Positions 8,389 through 17,480 of a stretch of DNA of 64,000 bases are shown here, one piece after another. The stretch comes from Flavobacterium sp. KS-LB2 (GTDB lineage: Bacteria > Bacteroidota > Bacteroidia > Flavobacteriales > Flavobacteriaceae): the NCBI RefSeq assembly GCF_036895565.1, contig NZ_CP145904.1, positions 2,170,001-2,234,000 of the forward strand, in the 5' to 3' direction. The position numbers and the translations under genes are program-made. A model generated the notes under the pieces. It worked only from the letters and a program-made list of their open reading frames with translations. It was not told where the DNA came from and did no database searches. Each line of letters begins with the position of its first letter. Position 1 is the first letter of the stretch.

Positions 8389-10485
8389 TTATTGAATGGG
8401 TTCAAAACTAACCGCTGTACCGCCACCTGCAGCTAAAATCAATTTTAGTTTTGACTTACTAGTGACCGTCATGGTTTTAATTTGGTACGCAATTGGATTG
8501 TTTTTCCAGTGTGCAGTAGCTGCATCGGCATATATTGTTGCTTTGTATTTTTTTCCTGCTGTCAAAAAATCCAATTTCACTTCTGATTTTCTTGCATTTT
8601 CATCGGTAATAGCACCTAAGAACCACGTTTCCTTTCCTTTGGTTTTACGGGCTACTGTCACATAATCGCCTGGTTCTGCCTCTAAATAAATACTATTATC
8701 CCAATCTGTTTCGACATCTTTGATGAATTGAAATGCATCAGAATATTTCTCATAATTTTCAAGCAAGTCGGCAGCCATTTGCAAAGGTGAATACATAGTA
8801 ACATACAAGGCCAATTGTTTTGCTAAAGTAGTATGCACCTGCTCTGTTTTGTTTTTGTCGTAATAACTCATTTTAACTTCAAAAATTCCTGGCGTATAAT
8901 CCATCGGACCACCCAATTGTCTGGTAAATGGCAAAATGGTTTCGTGCGCTGGCGGATTACCCACACTCCACGCATTAAATTCGTTACCGCGAGCCGCTTC
9001 GGCAGCAATATAGTTAGGATACGTTCTTCCAAAACCAGTTGGTCGTGACGACTCGTGTGAGTTGATCATTATTTTATAATCGGCAGCGCGTTTTACCACA
9101 AAATTAAAGTGATTTACCATCGCTTGTCCGTCATGAAATTCACCACGAGGAATTATTTTACCAACGTAGCCTGACTTGACTGCAGGGTACTCGTATTTTT
9201 TCATCAAATTGAAAGCACGGTCCAGATGTCTTTCATAATTACCAACCGAGCCTGAGGTCTCGTGATGCATGATCATTTTTACTTTTTTTTCTTTGGCGTA
9301 AGCCGAAAGTGCTGCAATATCAAAATCCGGATACGGCGTTGTAAAATCAAAAACTTCCTCTTTCCAGTTTCCGTTCCAGTCTTCCCAACCTACATTCCAG
9401 CCTTCAACTAGAACGCCATCAAAACCGTTTTTTGCAGCAAAATCAATGTATCGTTTGGTATTTTCAGTAGTAGCACCATGTTTTCCGGAAGCTTTTGGCG
9501 CATCGGCAAAATTAGTGGCATTTTGAGATCCAGCATAATCCCAAGTCGATTTCCCTACGTGCATTTCCCACCAAATACCAACGTATTTCATCGGTTTTAT
9601 CCAAGAAGTATCTTCTAATTTTGAAGGTTCGTTTAGGTTCAGAATCATCTTTGAGCTAACAATATCTCTGGCATCATTACTAATCATAATGGTTCTCCAA
9701 GGCGAAACGCAAGGTGTTTGTAAATAAGCTTTATCACCAATAGCATTCGGAACCAATTCTGCCTTAAATTTGTTGTTTGCTACATCTGTATTCAAATGCA
9801 TCACGGGATAATTGACAACGGCAGCTTCAAAAATATTTAGGTACAATCCTGAGGGTGCTTTCATCATCAAAGGCGTTTGCACCATGTAACGACCAGGAAT
9901 AGATTTAACGCCGATTCCATTGTTCATATTGATCTTTGTGTTATCAATTTCTGAAATTTTGGTCTCGTTGTATTCGTATTCATTACTGTCAAAATCACCT
10001 GGAATCCAGAATACTTTATTGTTTTCAGTCAGATTAAATTGAGTTCCCTCATCCGAAATGATGAAATAATTAAGCTCCGCTTGTTTAGGAAAATCGTATC
10101 TAAAAGCCACACCTTCGTCAAAAACCCTAAAAATAATATTGATTTTCACTTTGGTCCCTTTGTTGATGAGTGCAACATTCAACTCATTGTAATGGTTTAC
10201 TACACTAGATTGCTCTCCTAGAACAGGTTTCCAAGTTTCATTAAAAGTGCTTGTGGTAGCCGATATTTTTTCAAAATTGGCATCTAATGCGGGTTTGTCT
10301 TTTAATTTTATCCCAAGAGCACTTTCTAGAACAACTGTTTTAGTATTGAAAGTAACACTGTAAAAAGGGCGTCCAGAATCGTCAAGTTTAAAGATTAAAT
10401 TGAGTTTACCTGACGGAGACAAAACGTTTTGTGCTTGTGCCACACTCAGAACGAAGAGCAGACAAAGAGAAAATACATATTTCAT
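8389..10485 (-). CDS. GH97 alpha-glucosidase, SusB-like inverting type
   Basis: The 698-residue enzyme has a signal peptide (1-19), an N-terminal beta-sandwich, a TIM barrel and a C-terminal beta domain, the order of SusB of Bacteroides thetaiotaomicron. Three glutamates match the inverting SusB set with a constant offset of 30: E409 in MHHETS (SusB E439), E478 in NSHESS (E508) and E502 in RGNEF (E532). The retaining alpha-galactosidase branch lacks this set, so an alpha-glucosidase releasing glucose in the periplasm is the best call. The gene lies at the distal end of the SusCD locus but is separated from GH3 by 145 bp and a terminator, so it may have its own promoter. The SusB numbering is from memory. 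Confidence 0.93.
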   Translation of the reverse strand: MKYVFSLCLLFVLSVAQAQNVLSPSGKLNLIFKLDDSGRPFYSVTFNTKTVVLESALGIKLKDKPALDANFEKISATTSTFNETWKPVLGEQSSVVNHYNELNVALINKGTKVKINIIFRVFDEGVAFRYDFPKQAELNYFIISDEGTQFNLTENNKVFWIPGDFDSNEYEYNETKISEIDNTKINMNNGIGVKSIPGRYMVQTPLMMKAPSGLYLNIFEAAVVNYPVMHLNTDVANNKFKAELVPNAIGDKAYLQTPCVSPWRTIMISNDARDIVSSKMILNLNEPSKLEDTSWIKPMKYVGIWWEMHVGKSTWDYAGSQNATNFADAPKASGKHGATTENTKRYIDFAAKNGFDGVLVEGWNVGWEDWNGNWKEEVFDFTTPYPDFDIAALSAYAKEKKVKMIMHHETSGSVGNYERHLDRAFNLMKKYEYPAVKSGYVGKIIPRGEFHDGQAMVNHFNFVVKRAADYKIMINSHESSRPTGFGRTYPNYIAAEAARGNEFNAWSVGNPPAHETILPFTRQLGGPMDYTPGIFEVKMSYYDKNKTEQVHTTLAKQLALYVTMYSPLQMAADLLENYEKYSDAFQFIKDVETDWDNSIYLEAEPGDYVTVARKTKGKETWFLGAITDENARKSEVKLDFLTAGKKYKATIYADAATAHWKNNPIAYQIKTMTVTSKSKLKLILAAGGGTAVSFEPIQ

Positions 10486-10578
10486 TTGGATTAATTTTTG
10501 AAAGGATAAAAGTAGCGAAAAATGTGTTTTCTAGTAGTATTTGAAAATGACAAATCTAATTTTTTTGTAATAAAAAAA

Positions 10579-10602
10579 CCCTTCGATAGAAATACCGAAG
10601 GG
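10579..10602 (-). terminator. Terminator between GH3 and GH97
   Basis: CCCTTCG / CGAAGGG stem (7 bp, 10-nt loop) followed on the minus strand by seven T. It follows the GH3 stop and splits the locus into two transcription units. Confidence 0.75.
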
Positions 10603-10629
10603 CTGATCATAAATAAACAAACCAAACAT

Positions 10630-12930
10630 TTACTTAATCAACACAAAATCAACTTTATTATCGGTGCTAGAATCTGTGCCTACAAAAACTTGAAAAGTAC
10701 CAGGTTCAGCTATAAATTGTAAATCAGAATTATAAAACTTTAACTCCTCGACAGAAATTTCGAAAGTTACGGTTTGTTTTTCTCCTTTTTTGATGACTAC
10801 TTTTTGGAATCCTTTCAATTCTTTTACGGGTCTAGTTACCGATCCTACTACATCTCTGATGTACAATTGAACTACTTCTTTACCGTCAAAATTTCCAGTG
10901 TTAGTCACATCAACCGAAACAGTAAGCTTTTCTGAAACCGTCATTTTATCAGAAGAAATCTTCAAATTAGAATATGCAAAAGTCGTGTAGCTCAACCCAT
11001 ATCCAAATGGATACAAAGGCTCATTTCTTTCATCGATATAATTAGAACGGAATTTTTCGAACTTCCCTTCTTTATTTCCAAGTGGCCTTCCTGTATTTTT
11101 TTGATTGTAATGAATCGGCACTTGCCCAACGCTTCTTGGGAATGTAGCCGTTAATTTACCCGAAGGATTTTCATTTCCAAACAACACATCAGCTATTGCG
11201 TTTCCTGCTTCACTTCCTGCAAACCAGGTATTCAAAATTGCTGGAACCGTTTCGTGTTCTTGTACTAACACTAATGGACGACCGGTAAATAAAACCAATA
11301 CTACAGGTTTTCCAGTTTTCAATAAGGCTTGTAACAAGTCTTTTTGCGCTTGAGGAATCTCTAAATTAGTTCGGCTACTGCTTTCGCCTGACATCTCTGC
11401 TGATTCGCCTAAAGCGGCAACTATCACATCAGATTGGCTGGCAATTTTCAGGGCTTCTGTCAATAATTCTTCGGCGGTTCTGTTGTCACGGTGCAAGGTT
11501 TTCCCAAACATGGTTGCTTTCTCCTCGAAAACGGCATCATAATCCAAATTACTTCCTTTGGCGTACAGCACTTTTGTAGCATCACCTGCCACTTCTTTGA
11601 TTCCGGCTAAAACAGATATGGATTTTTCCATATTAGTAGCCACACTCCAAGTTCCTGCCATATTTTCTTTGGCATCAGCCAATGGGCCAATAACAGCAAC
11701 CGTTCCTGATTTTTTAAGCGGTAACAACTGATTGTTATTTTTTAATAAAACCAATGATTGTGAAGCAATAGATCTCGCTTCTGCTCTATGATTTTTAGTG
11801 AAAATTTCTGTTTTCGCTCTTTTTTCATCACAATATTTATAAGGATCTTGGAATAATCCCAAATCATATTTGGCATTCAAAATAAGACGCGCTGCATTAT
11901 CTATTTGTTCGATAGTCACTTTTCCTTCCGCCAATGATTTCTTCAACGTTGTAAGGAAGCCTTCGCCTACCATGTCCATTTCAATTCCGGCATTTAATGC
12001 CAGAGCAGATACAGTTTGCAAATCGCCCATTCCGTGCTCTATCATTTCCGGAATTCCGGTGAAATCAGTTACCACAAAACCGTTGAAACCCCATTGTTTT
12101 CTCAATACATCCGTCATTAACCATTTGTTTCCAGTTGCAGGAATTCCATCAATTTCATTGAAAGACGCCATTACGGAACCTACGCCGGCGTCAATAGCAG
12201 CTTTATACGGCGGGAAATAATCATTGTACATTTTGATACGGCTCATATCTACTGTATTGTAATCGCGTCCCGCATCTGGCGCGCCATACAATGCAAAATG
12301 TTTCACACATGATAAAATAGAATTGTTTTTAGATAAATCATTTTGTTGGTAGCCGTTGACCATGGCTTTTGCAATCTGACTTCCTAAGAAAGGATCTTCA
12401 CCGGAACCTTCAGAAACTCTACCCCAACGTGGATCACGAGAAATATCAACCATAGGAGAAAACGTCCAGTTTATCCCATCGGCACTTGCTTCCTGAGCAG
12501 CAATTTGTGCAGTTCTCTCGATTAGTTTCATATCCCAAATGCAAGACAAGCCTAACGGAATAGGAAAAGTAGTTTCATAACCGTGGATGACATCCATTCC
12601 AAAAAGCAATGGAATCTTCAATCGGCTTTTTTCAACAGCAATTTTCTGAACTTCTTTAATTTTCTGAACAGATTTTATGTTGAATAATCCGCCTACCTTG
12701 CCCTCTTCGATATTTTTAGCTACGTTAGAGCTATTGGCTGCACCCGTAGTGATATCGCCTGAAGTTGGTAAATTTAATTGTCCTATTTTTTCTTCTAATG
12801 TCATCTTCGACAGTAATTCGGCAACAAATTCTGTTTTTGGTTTGATGGCAATCGCCTTTTTAGTAGCCTTTTTTTGGCTATAGCCAAAAAGTGAAAAACC
12901 AATTAAAAGGATTATAAGTTTGATTTTCAT
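10630..12930 (-). CDS. GH3 beta-glucosidase (BglX-like), periplasmic
   Basis: The 766-residue glycoside hydrolase has a signal peptide (MKIKLIILLIGFSLFGYSQ), an N-terminal GH3 barrel containing SRDPRWGR (164-171) and VKHFALYG (209-216), and the nucleophile Asp289 in FVVTDF. It continues with the second alpha/beta domain and a C-terminal fibronectin III-like domain (PFGYGLSYTTF onwards). It removes beta-linked glucose from oligosaccharides in the periplasm. Within the family the B. thetaiotaomicron enzyme linked to a GH144 gene prefers beta-1,2-glucosides, so that specificity is possible here. A longer reading frame reaches 13020, but the signal peptide and the 1-bp gap to the esterase stop fix the start at 12930. 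Confidence 0.93.
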   Translation of the reverse strand: MKIKLIILLIGFSLFGYSQKKATKKAIAIKPKTEFVAELLSKMTLEEKIGQLNLPTSGDITTGAANSSNVAKNIEEGKVGGLFNIKSVQKIKEVQKIAVEKSRLKIPLLFGMDVIHGYETTFPIPLGLSCIWDMKLIERTAQIAAQEASADGINWTFSPMVDISRDPRWGRVSEGSGEDPFLGSQIAKAMVNGYQQNDLSKNNSILSCVKHFALYGAPDAGRDYNTVDMSRIKMYNDYFPPYKAAIDAGVGSVMASFNEIDGIPATGNKWLMTDVLRKQWGFNGFVVTDFTGIPEMIEHGMGDLQTVSALALNAGIEMDMVGEGFLTTLKKSLAEGKVTIEQIDNAARLILNAKYDLGLFQDPYKYCDEKRAKTEIFTKNHRAEARSIASQSLVLLKNNNQLLPLKKSGTVAVIGPLADAKENMAGTWSVATNMEKSISVLAGIKEVAGDATKVLYAKGSNLDYDAVFEEKATMFGKTLHRDNRTAEELLTEALKIASQSDVIVAALGESAEMSGESSSRTNLEIPQAQKDLLQALLKTGKPVVLVLFTGRPLVLVQEHETVPAILNTWFAGSEAGNAIADVLFGNENPSGKLTATFPRSVGQVPIHYNQKNTGRPLGNKEGKFEKFRSNYIDERNEPLYPFGYGLSYTTFAYSNLKISSDKMTVSEKLTVSVDVTNTGNFDGKEVVQLYIRDVVGSVTRPVKELKGFQKVVIKKGEKQTVTFEISVEELKFYNSDLQFIAEPGTFQVFVGTDSSTDNKVDFVLIK

Positions 12931-12931
12931 T

Positions 12932-13633
12932 TTATTTCTTTTTTGTTTGTTTGAACATCCAATCATAGATTTCTTGGTTGTCATATACTCTTGTCCAGCT
13001 ATCGTGATTGGCATCATCAAAAATGGTTAGCGTAACATTAGTATTACAGGTTTTTAATTTTTTATACATTTCAATCGAATACGAAACATTCACCACATCA
13101 TCCAGCAAACCGTGAAAAATTCGAGTAGGAATGACTGCAATCTTACAGTTTTCTATCATTGGAATCCGATCTACAAATCCTGCTATAGGAACTAAAGCCG
13201 CAAAGGTTTCAGGATGTGCAACAACTAAATTCCAAGCGCCCCAAGCACCCATACTGAGTCCTGTGAGATAGATTCTATCGCTATCAACATTGTTCTCTTT
13301 TTGTATTTTTAAAATCAAACGATGCAGTGCCTCTTGGTTCCAATATTCATTTTCAGGACATTGTGGTGCCAAAACATACGCGTCTAATTCGTGATTTTTT
13401 AAATACTTGAATGGTCCATGAGCTTTTACTTTTTCGATATCGGTTCCTTTTTCACCAGAACCATGAAGAAATACAATCAGAGGCTTTTTATCTTTGGTAT
13501 TCTTTGGAAGATGCAAAGCGTAATTCAATTCGCTTTTGTGAACGATTTCTGTTTTTATAGTTCCAATGACATCGCTCTGCCCAAAAGATAGCATAGAAAA
13601 TAAAAACGCAACTAGTACTAACTTACTTTTCAT
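12932..13633 (-). CDS. Secreted alpha/beta-hydrolase (esterase / PHB depolymerase-like)
   Basis: The 233-residue serine hydrolase has a signal peptide (1-19, ending SFGQ). The nucleophile elbow is GLSMGAWGAW, the oxyanion segment is FLHGSGEKG, an acid lies in LLDDVV, and the catalytic histidine is in DANHDSW. It matches the dienelactone hydrolase / esterase D type often found in SusCD loci. It is tightly coupled to its neighbours: 11 bp after the GH144 gene and 1 bp before GH3. In this context it may remove ester groups from glucan side chains, but the substrate is unknown. Confidence 0.85.
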   Translation of the reverse strand: MKSKLVLVAFLFSMLSFGQSDVIGTIKTEIVHKSELNYALHLPKNTKDKKPLIVFLHGSGEKGTDIEKVKAHGPFKYLKNHELDAYVLAPQCPENEYWNQEALHRLILKIQKENNVDSDRIYLTGLSMGAWGAWNLVVAHPETFAALVPIAGFVDRIPMIENCKIAVIPTRIFHGLLDDVVNVSYSIEMYKKLKTCNTNVTLTIFDDANHDSWTRVYDNQEIYDWMFKQTKKK

Positions 13634-13644
13634 CTGTTATTTAT

Positions 13645-15030
13645 TTAAAATCCATATTGAGTAGATGAAAAACCAAGTGTTTTTAACCCTACTTTTACTT
13701 CAGGTGCCTGCATAAACAATTTCCAAATCAATCCTGTACGATGATTCTCAATCATGGGAACAATAGTCCCTTGATCAATGGCTAAATAACGTGGAGTTAC
13801 CCAATTGTAATGAGGCGAAAAGGCATCGTAAGGTCCTGCAATACCAACTAACGAGCTCTTTTTTTCATCGTATAAATAATGTAAAAACTTCATACTCTCT
13901 ACTGGTGTAAAAGGAAATGAAGATAATGCAGCCGTAGGTGTGATAACTCCGGTATCATTTAGTGGTTGATGTGCGGTATATCCAGTAGATCCATCCGTAT
14001 TTCTGGTATAGCTAGCGGTAAGTCCCCAACATTTATCAGAATAACCCGCCCATTGTTTTGGATTAGCAATACAATATTGATTGATGATTTTAGAGTGGTT
14101 TTGTGTCAGTGTCCAATAATTGGCATACGTATCCGTTAGTCCTCGTGGATCCATTCCCAAATAAGAGTATTGTGCCCAAAACAAAGGCCCAACATTTCCT
14201 GTAGCTCCGTTATAATTAAAAATTACTGGTATTCCATATTGAGAACTTCCGTTTGCAATTGCACCGTTACGAGCCCAAGCTTGATGATACGCTGCTGCTG
14301 GAATTGGATGTGTTGGAGAAGCAGCACCCATAACATAAGTAATCAAACATTCGTTGTAACCTTCTAATTTGAAATTCATTTCCCAACCATAGTTAGGAGA
14401 CCAGTGCCAATACATGGCATTTTCACCTTTGGTATACCAATCCCATTCAACGCCTTTCCACAAATCATCTGCTTTGGTAGCAAGTGCTTTTTCAGCAGTA
14501 TTTCCGTTTTTAAAATATTCTCTAACTGTTAATAATCCTTGGCATAAAAAAGCCGTTTCAACAAGGTCACCTCCATTATCTTTGGTCCCAAAAGGAATTA
14601 CTTTTCCTGTCGTTCCATTAATCCAATGTGGCCAAGCACCGTGAAATCGATCTGCTTTTTCTAAAAACATCATAGCCGTTGTTAATCGAGAAACAGCTTC
14701 GGATCTTGGTATAAAACCTCGCTCAATCCCTACAATAAGGGTCATTAACCCAAAACCAGAGCCTCCAGTAGTAACGATATTGGCTTCAAAACTAGGATCC
14801 TCAGTCAGGTAACGTTCTCGAGCTAACTTCGAATTGGTTTCGGCATAGTCCCAAAAATATTTGATAGCATCTTTTTGGACTTGATCCATCGCTTCTGTAT
14901 CAGTCAAAGGAACTGTGGGCACTGTCGGACTTGTAGGCAATGGCGTGCCACCTCCTTTACCTTCGGGCGTTGAAGAGGAACAAGAGATAAAAAAATTAAA
15001 AAATAATAATCCGTATACGTACTTTTTCAT
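13645..15030 (-). CDS. GH144-type glucanase (PF10091 glycoamylase-like), lipoprotein
   Basis: A 461-residue enzyme with a lipoprotein signal (FFNFFISC, Cys17) and a Gly/Pro/Thr linker (22-43). The catalytic region begins near DAIKYFWDYAE, has the GFGLMTLIVGIERGF segment and contains many Trp/Tyr/His residues (WHWSPNYGWEMNFKLEGYNE), as in the alpha/alpha toroid of the glycoamylase-like family. Family GH144 contains endo-beta-1,2-glucanases such as that of Chitinophaga. The enzyme is probably on the outer membrane, cutting polymer before SusCD import. It is 71 bp downstream of the LamG lipoprotein gene and 11 bp upstream of the esterase. Some PF10091 members outside GH144 act on other glucans, so the linkage is not certain. 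Confidence 0.85.
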   Translation of the reverse strand: MKKYVYGLLFFNFFISCSSSTPEGKGGGTPLPTSPTVPTVPLTDTEAMDQVQKDAIKYFWDYAETNSKLARERYLTEDPSFEANIVTTGGSGFGLMTLIVGIERGFIPRSEAVSRLTTAMMFLEKADRFHGAWPHWINGTTGKVIPFGTKDNGGDLVETAFLCQGLLTVREYFKNGNTAEKALATKADDLWKGVEWDWYTKGENAMYWHWSPNYGWEMNFKLEGYNECLITYVMGAASPTHPIPAAAYHQAWARNGAIANGSSQYGIPVIFNYNGATGNVGPLFWAQYSYLGMDPRGLTDTYANYWTLTQNHSKIINQYCIANPKQWAGYSDKCWGLTASYTRNTDGSTGYTAHQPLNDTGVITPTAALSSFPFTPVESMKFLHYLYDEKKSSLVGIAGPYDAFSPHYNWVTPRYLAIDQGTIVPMIENHRTGLIWKLFMQAPEVKVGLKTLGFSSTQYGF

Positions 15031-15101
15031 TTGTATAAAATAAAAGTATTAATAATTGAAAAAACACCTAGTTTAAAGCTAACTAGTTGTATAAAAGCAT
15101 T

Positions 15102-16004
15102 TTATCTGTTGTCCTTTTCTAATTTATACAAAGCAACCACTTCATTTTCTGAAAGAGCAGCATTGTATATCCTGAATTCATCCATCATACCTGTATAATT
15201 CAACATCCACCCATCAGGTGCATTCCATGGCGCACCTAAATGCTGTTGGTATCCTCCAATAATGAACTTTGAAACATTCGAATTGGCAAGATCGCCATAC
15301 CCTACACCACCGGCAAGAGGATCACTTGCATATCGCTTAGCAATTGAGGCTGGTAAATCTAATTTTTTACCATCAATGTAGATGCTGTAGGTAGAACTTG
15401 CACCGCTGTAGGTCCAAACGACATGTTTCCAACTACCAAACATATTAGGTAAAACATTAGCGCCACCATGCTCTATAAACTGACCAGACCACGCAATACT
15501 TGGCGTTACATCTTTTTGAACGTGATTTTTGACTAACATTGTTGTTGCTGGGCCCGTTCCTTCGATTAAAGTGAAAATATTCCCCCAAAAATCTGTTGTT
15601 TTAGGTAACATAAATAAAGACTGCGCACCACCTGTGTGTGGATTGGTATTAATCCACATCGAAACCGTGATACTTTTTACATCTACTACAGAGCTAGCCA
15701 CTGTGCTGTAGGTAATGAAAGAACTTGTAGATCCTTTGTAGGCCATGCCTTTTATTCCGTTTCCATAGGACACATTAGTTCCTACTCCACCGGTGATTCC
15801 ATTTTTGGAATCGGCAATGCTATTCTCAAAACTAAATTTAGTAATTAAGTTAGCAGCAGCCACATCATCTGAACTTTCATAACCACCAATTGCTTCATAA
15901 GCAATTGGGGCATTAACTTTATCTATACTATCCTCGTTACAGCTCACAAAAAATTGTGACACTAAAACAGAAGCATATAAGAAAATATATTTATTTTTTT
16001 TCAT
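15102..16004 (-). CDS. LamG/concanavalin-like surface lipoprotein (putative glycan-binding protein)
   Basis: The 300-residue product has a lipoprotein signal (VSQFFVSC, Cys22), then a single LamG/concanavalin A-like jelly-roll (about 50-295). Its hallmarks are SITVSMWINTNPHTGG, WKHVVWTYSG, YSIYIDGK and the closing MMDEFRIYNAALSENEV. No glycosidase acid pair typical of GH16 is seen, so it is more likely a binding protein in the position of SusE/SusF, directly after SusD (17 bp). It would sit on the cell surface holding the polysaccharide. Ligand unknown. Confidence 0.85.
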   Translation of the reverse strand: MKKNKYIFLYASVLVSQFFVSCNEDSIDKVNAPIAYEAIGGYESSDDVAAANLITKFSFENSIADSKNGITGGVGTNVSYGNGIKGMAYKGSTSSFITYSTVASSVVDVKSITVSMWINTNPHTGGAQSLFMLPKTTDFWGNIFTLIEGTGPATTMLVKNHVQKDVTPSIAWSGQFIEHGGANVLPNMFGSWKHVVWTYSGASSTYSIYIDGKKLDLPASIAKRYASDPLAGGVGYGDLANSNVSKFIIGGYQQHLGAPWNAPDGWMLNYTGMMDEFRIYNAALSENEVVALYKLEKDNR

Positions 16005-16021
16005 TTTACGGTTGTATTGAA

Positions 16022-17476
16022 TTAATAATTAGGATTTTGAGCTGATAATCCGCCTGCTTGATTTATAAACGCTTGTGGCAATGGGAACAATTCATGTTTG
16101 CCTGCAACAAATGTTTTTCCGTCAATAGCAAATGCAGCTACTGCTTGCCCTGTGCGCACTAAGTCAAAAAATCTATCGTGCTCAAATGCCATTTCCACTC
16201 TTCTTTCTTTCCAAATTGCAGTTCGAACATCACCTTGAGAAACAGCAGTTGTATTTCCTAATCCTGCTCTTGTTCTAATTTGATTCAACAACGGAATCGC
16301 TGCTGTAGTTTGTCCTAATTCATTTAGCGCTTCTGCTTTCATTAATAAAACCTCAGCATATCTCAAGTATTTGATATTGACATCCGTCTCCCAACCATCT
16401 GTAAAAGCAGAAGAATACGCTTTGTAATTGTATCGTTCGTTTTCAACTGTAAAAGGTACCACTCTACCATCATACAAGGTTGTTCCTCTAAAAATAATGG
16501 TTGCATTTTTTCGAACATCGCCCGTTTCATATGCATTTACTAAACTTTGAGAAGGCGTATTGAAACCCCAGCCCCATCCACCAGCACCACGAGCACCTTG
16601 TGTATTAGAGTATCCCGAAATTCCTTTGGCTGGCACAGAACCCGTTCCTTGAATTTCAAAAATAGATTCGGCATCATTCTCTCCTGCCAATTTATACATC
16701 GATGCGTAATCAGAAACAATAGCATAGCCAGTAACTAAATTACAGTTGTCCACTACTCTCTGCCAGTTTTTTTGGTACAAATTTATTTTTGCCAATAAAG
16801 CGTAGGCTGCTCCTTTAGAAGCTCTTCCTTTTTCAGCAGCAGGATATTCTGATTTATTAGGCAATGCCGCAATAGCATCATTCAAATCATTTTCGATAAA
16901 AGCATATACTTCTGCACTTGATTTACGCGTTAATTGCATAATTCTATCCTCCTCTGAAGACGGATTTGGTAAATGATCCACAATAGGAACACCTCCGTAG
17001 GTTTTCACCAAAGTGAAATACATAAAAGCTCTCAAGAACTTAGCTTCTCCCAATAATCGTGCGCGTAAAGCGGAATCTGCTTTATCTAATTGTGGAATGA
17101 TATTTAAGGCTTGATTGCATCTATTAATTCCTTCGTAATTTGCTGCAAAAATCTCACTGGTAGATGGTGAAGAAGGATTGTATGTTAAAGCATCCATTAA
17201 ATCTTTATCAGAACCAGTATCTCCTGGAGACGATCCTTTGTCAGCGTCATCAGAAGCAATACTTGACAATCCAATCCATGAAAATGAAGTCAAGTTCCAG
17301 TCTAAAAATTTACTGTAGATTGCCGTTACAAAAGTGGCTGCTCCAGCATCATTATTGAACAATTCAATATCTTTTGTAGAAATAGCCTCTGTTTGATCTA
17401 CGTCTAAATAGTCGTTTGAACATCCCGAAAAAAAGTATGCGGATAGCGCAAAAATGGATATATATATCTTTTTCAT
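16022..17476 (-). CDS. susD: SusD-family nutrient-binding outer-membrane lipoprotein
   Basis: The 484-residue lipoprotein (FFSGC, Cys19) has the alpha-helical TPR-type SusD fold: an N-terminal SusD-like domain with LRARLLGEAKFLRAFMYFTL and a C-terminal RagB/SusD domain with LRYAEVLLMKAEALNELG and WKERRVEMAFEHDRFFDLVR. It forms the lid over the SusC pore and binds the glycan at the surface. It starts 4 bp after susC, the usual order and spacing, showing tight co-expression. Confidence 0.96.
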   Translation of the reverse strand: MKKIYISIFALSAYFFSGCSNDYLDVDQTEAISTKDIELFNNDAGAATFVTAIYSKFLDWNLTSFSWIGLSSIASDDADKGSSPGDTGSDKDLMDALTYNPSSPSTSEIFAANYEGINRCNQALNIIPQLDKADSALRARLLGEAKFLRAFMYFTLVKTYGGVPIVDHLPNPSSEEDRIMQLTRKSSAEVYAFIENDLNDAIAALPNKSEYPAAEKGRASKGAAYALLAKINLYQKNWQRVVDNCNLVTGYAIVSDYASMYKLAGENDAESIFEIQGTGSVPAKGISGYSNTQGARGAGGWGWGFNTPSQSLVNAYETGDVRKNATIIFRGTTLYDGRVVPFTVENERYNYKAYSSAFTDGWETDVNIKYLRYAEVLLMKAEALNELGQTTAAIPLLNQIRTRAGLGNTTAVSQGDVRTAIWKERRVEMAFEHDRFFDLVRTGQAVAAFAIDGKTFVAGKHELFPLPQAFINQAGGLSAQNPNY

Positions 17477-17480
17477 TGTA

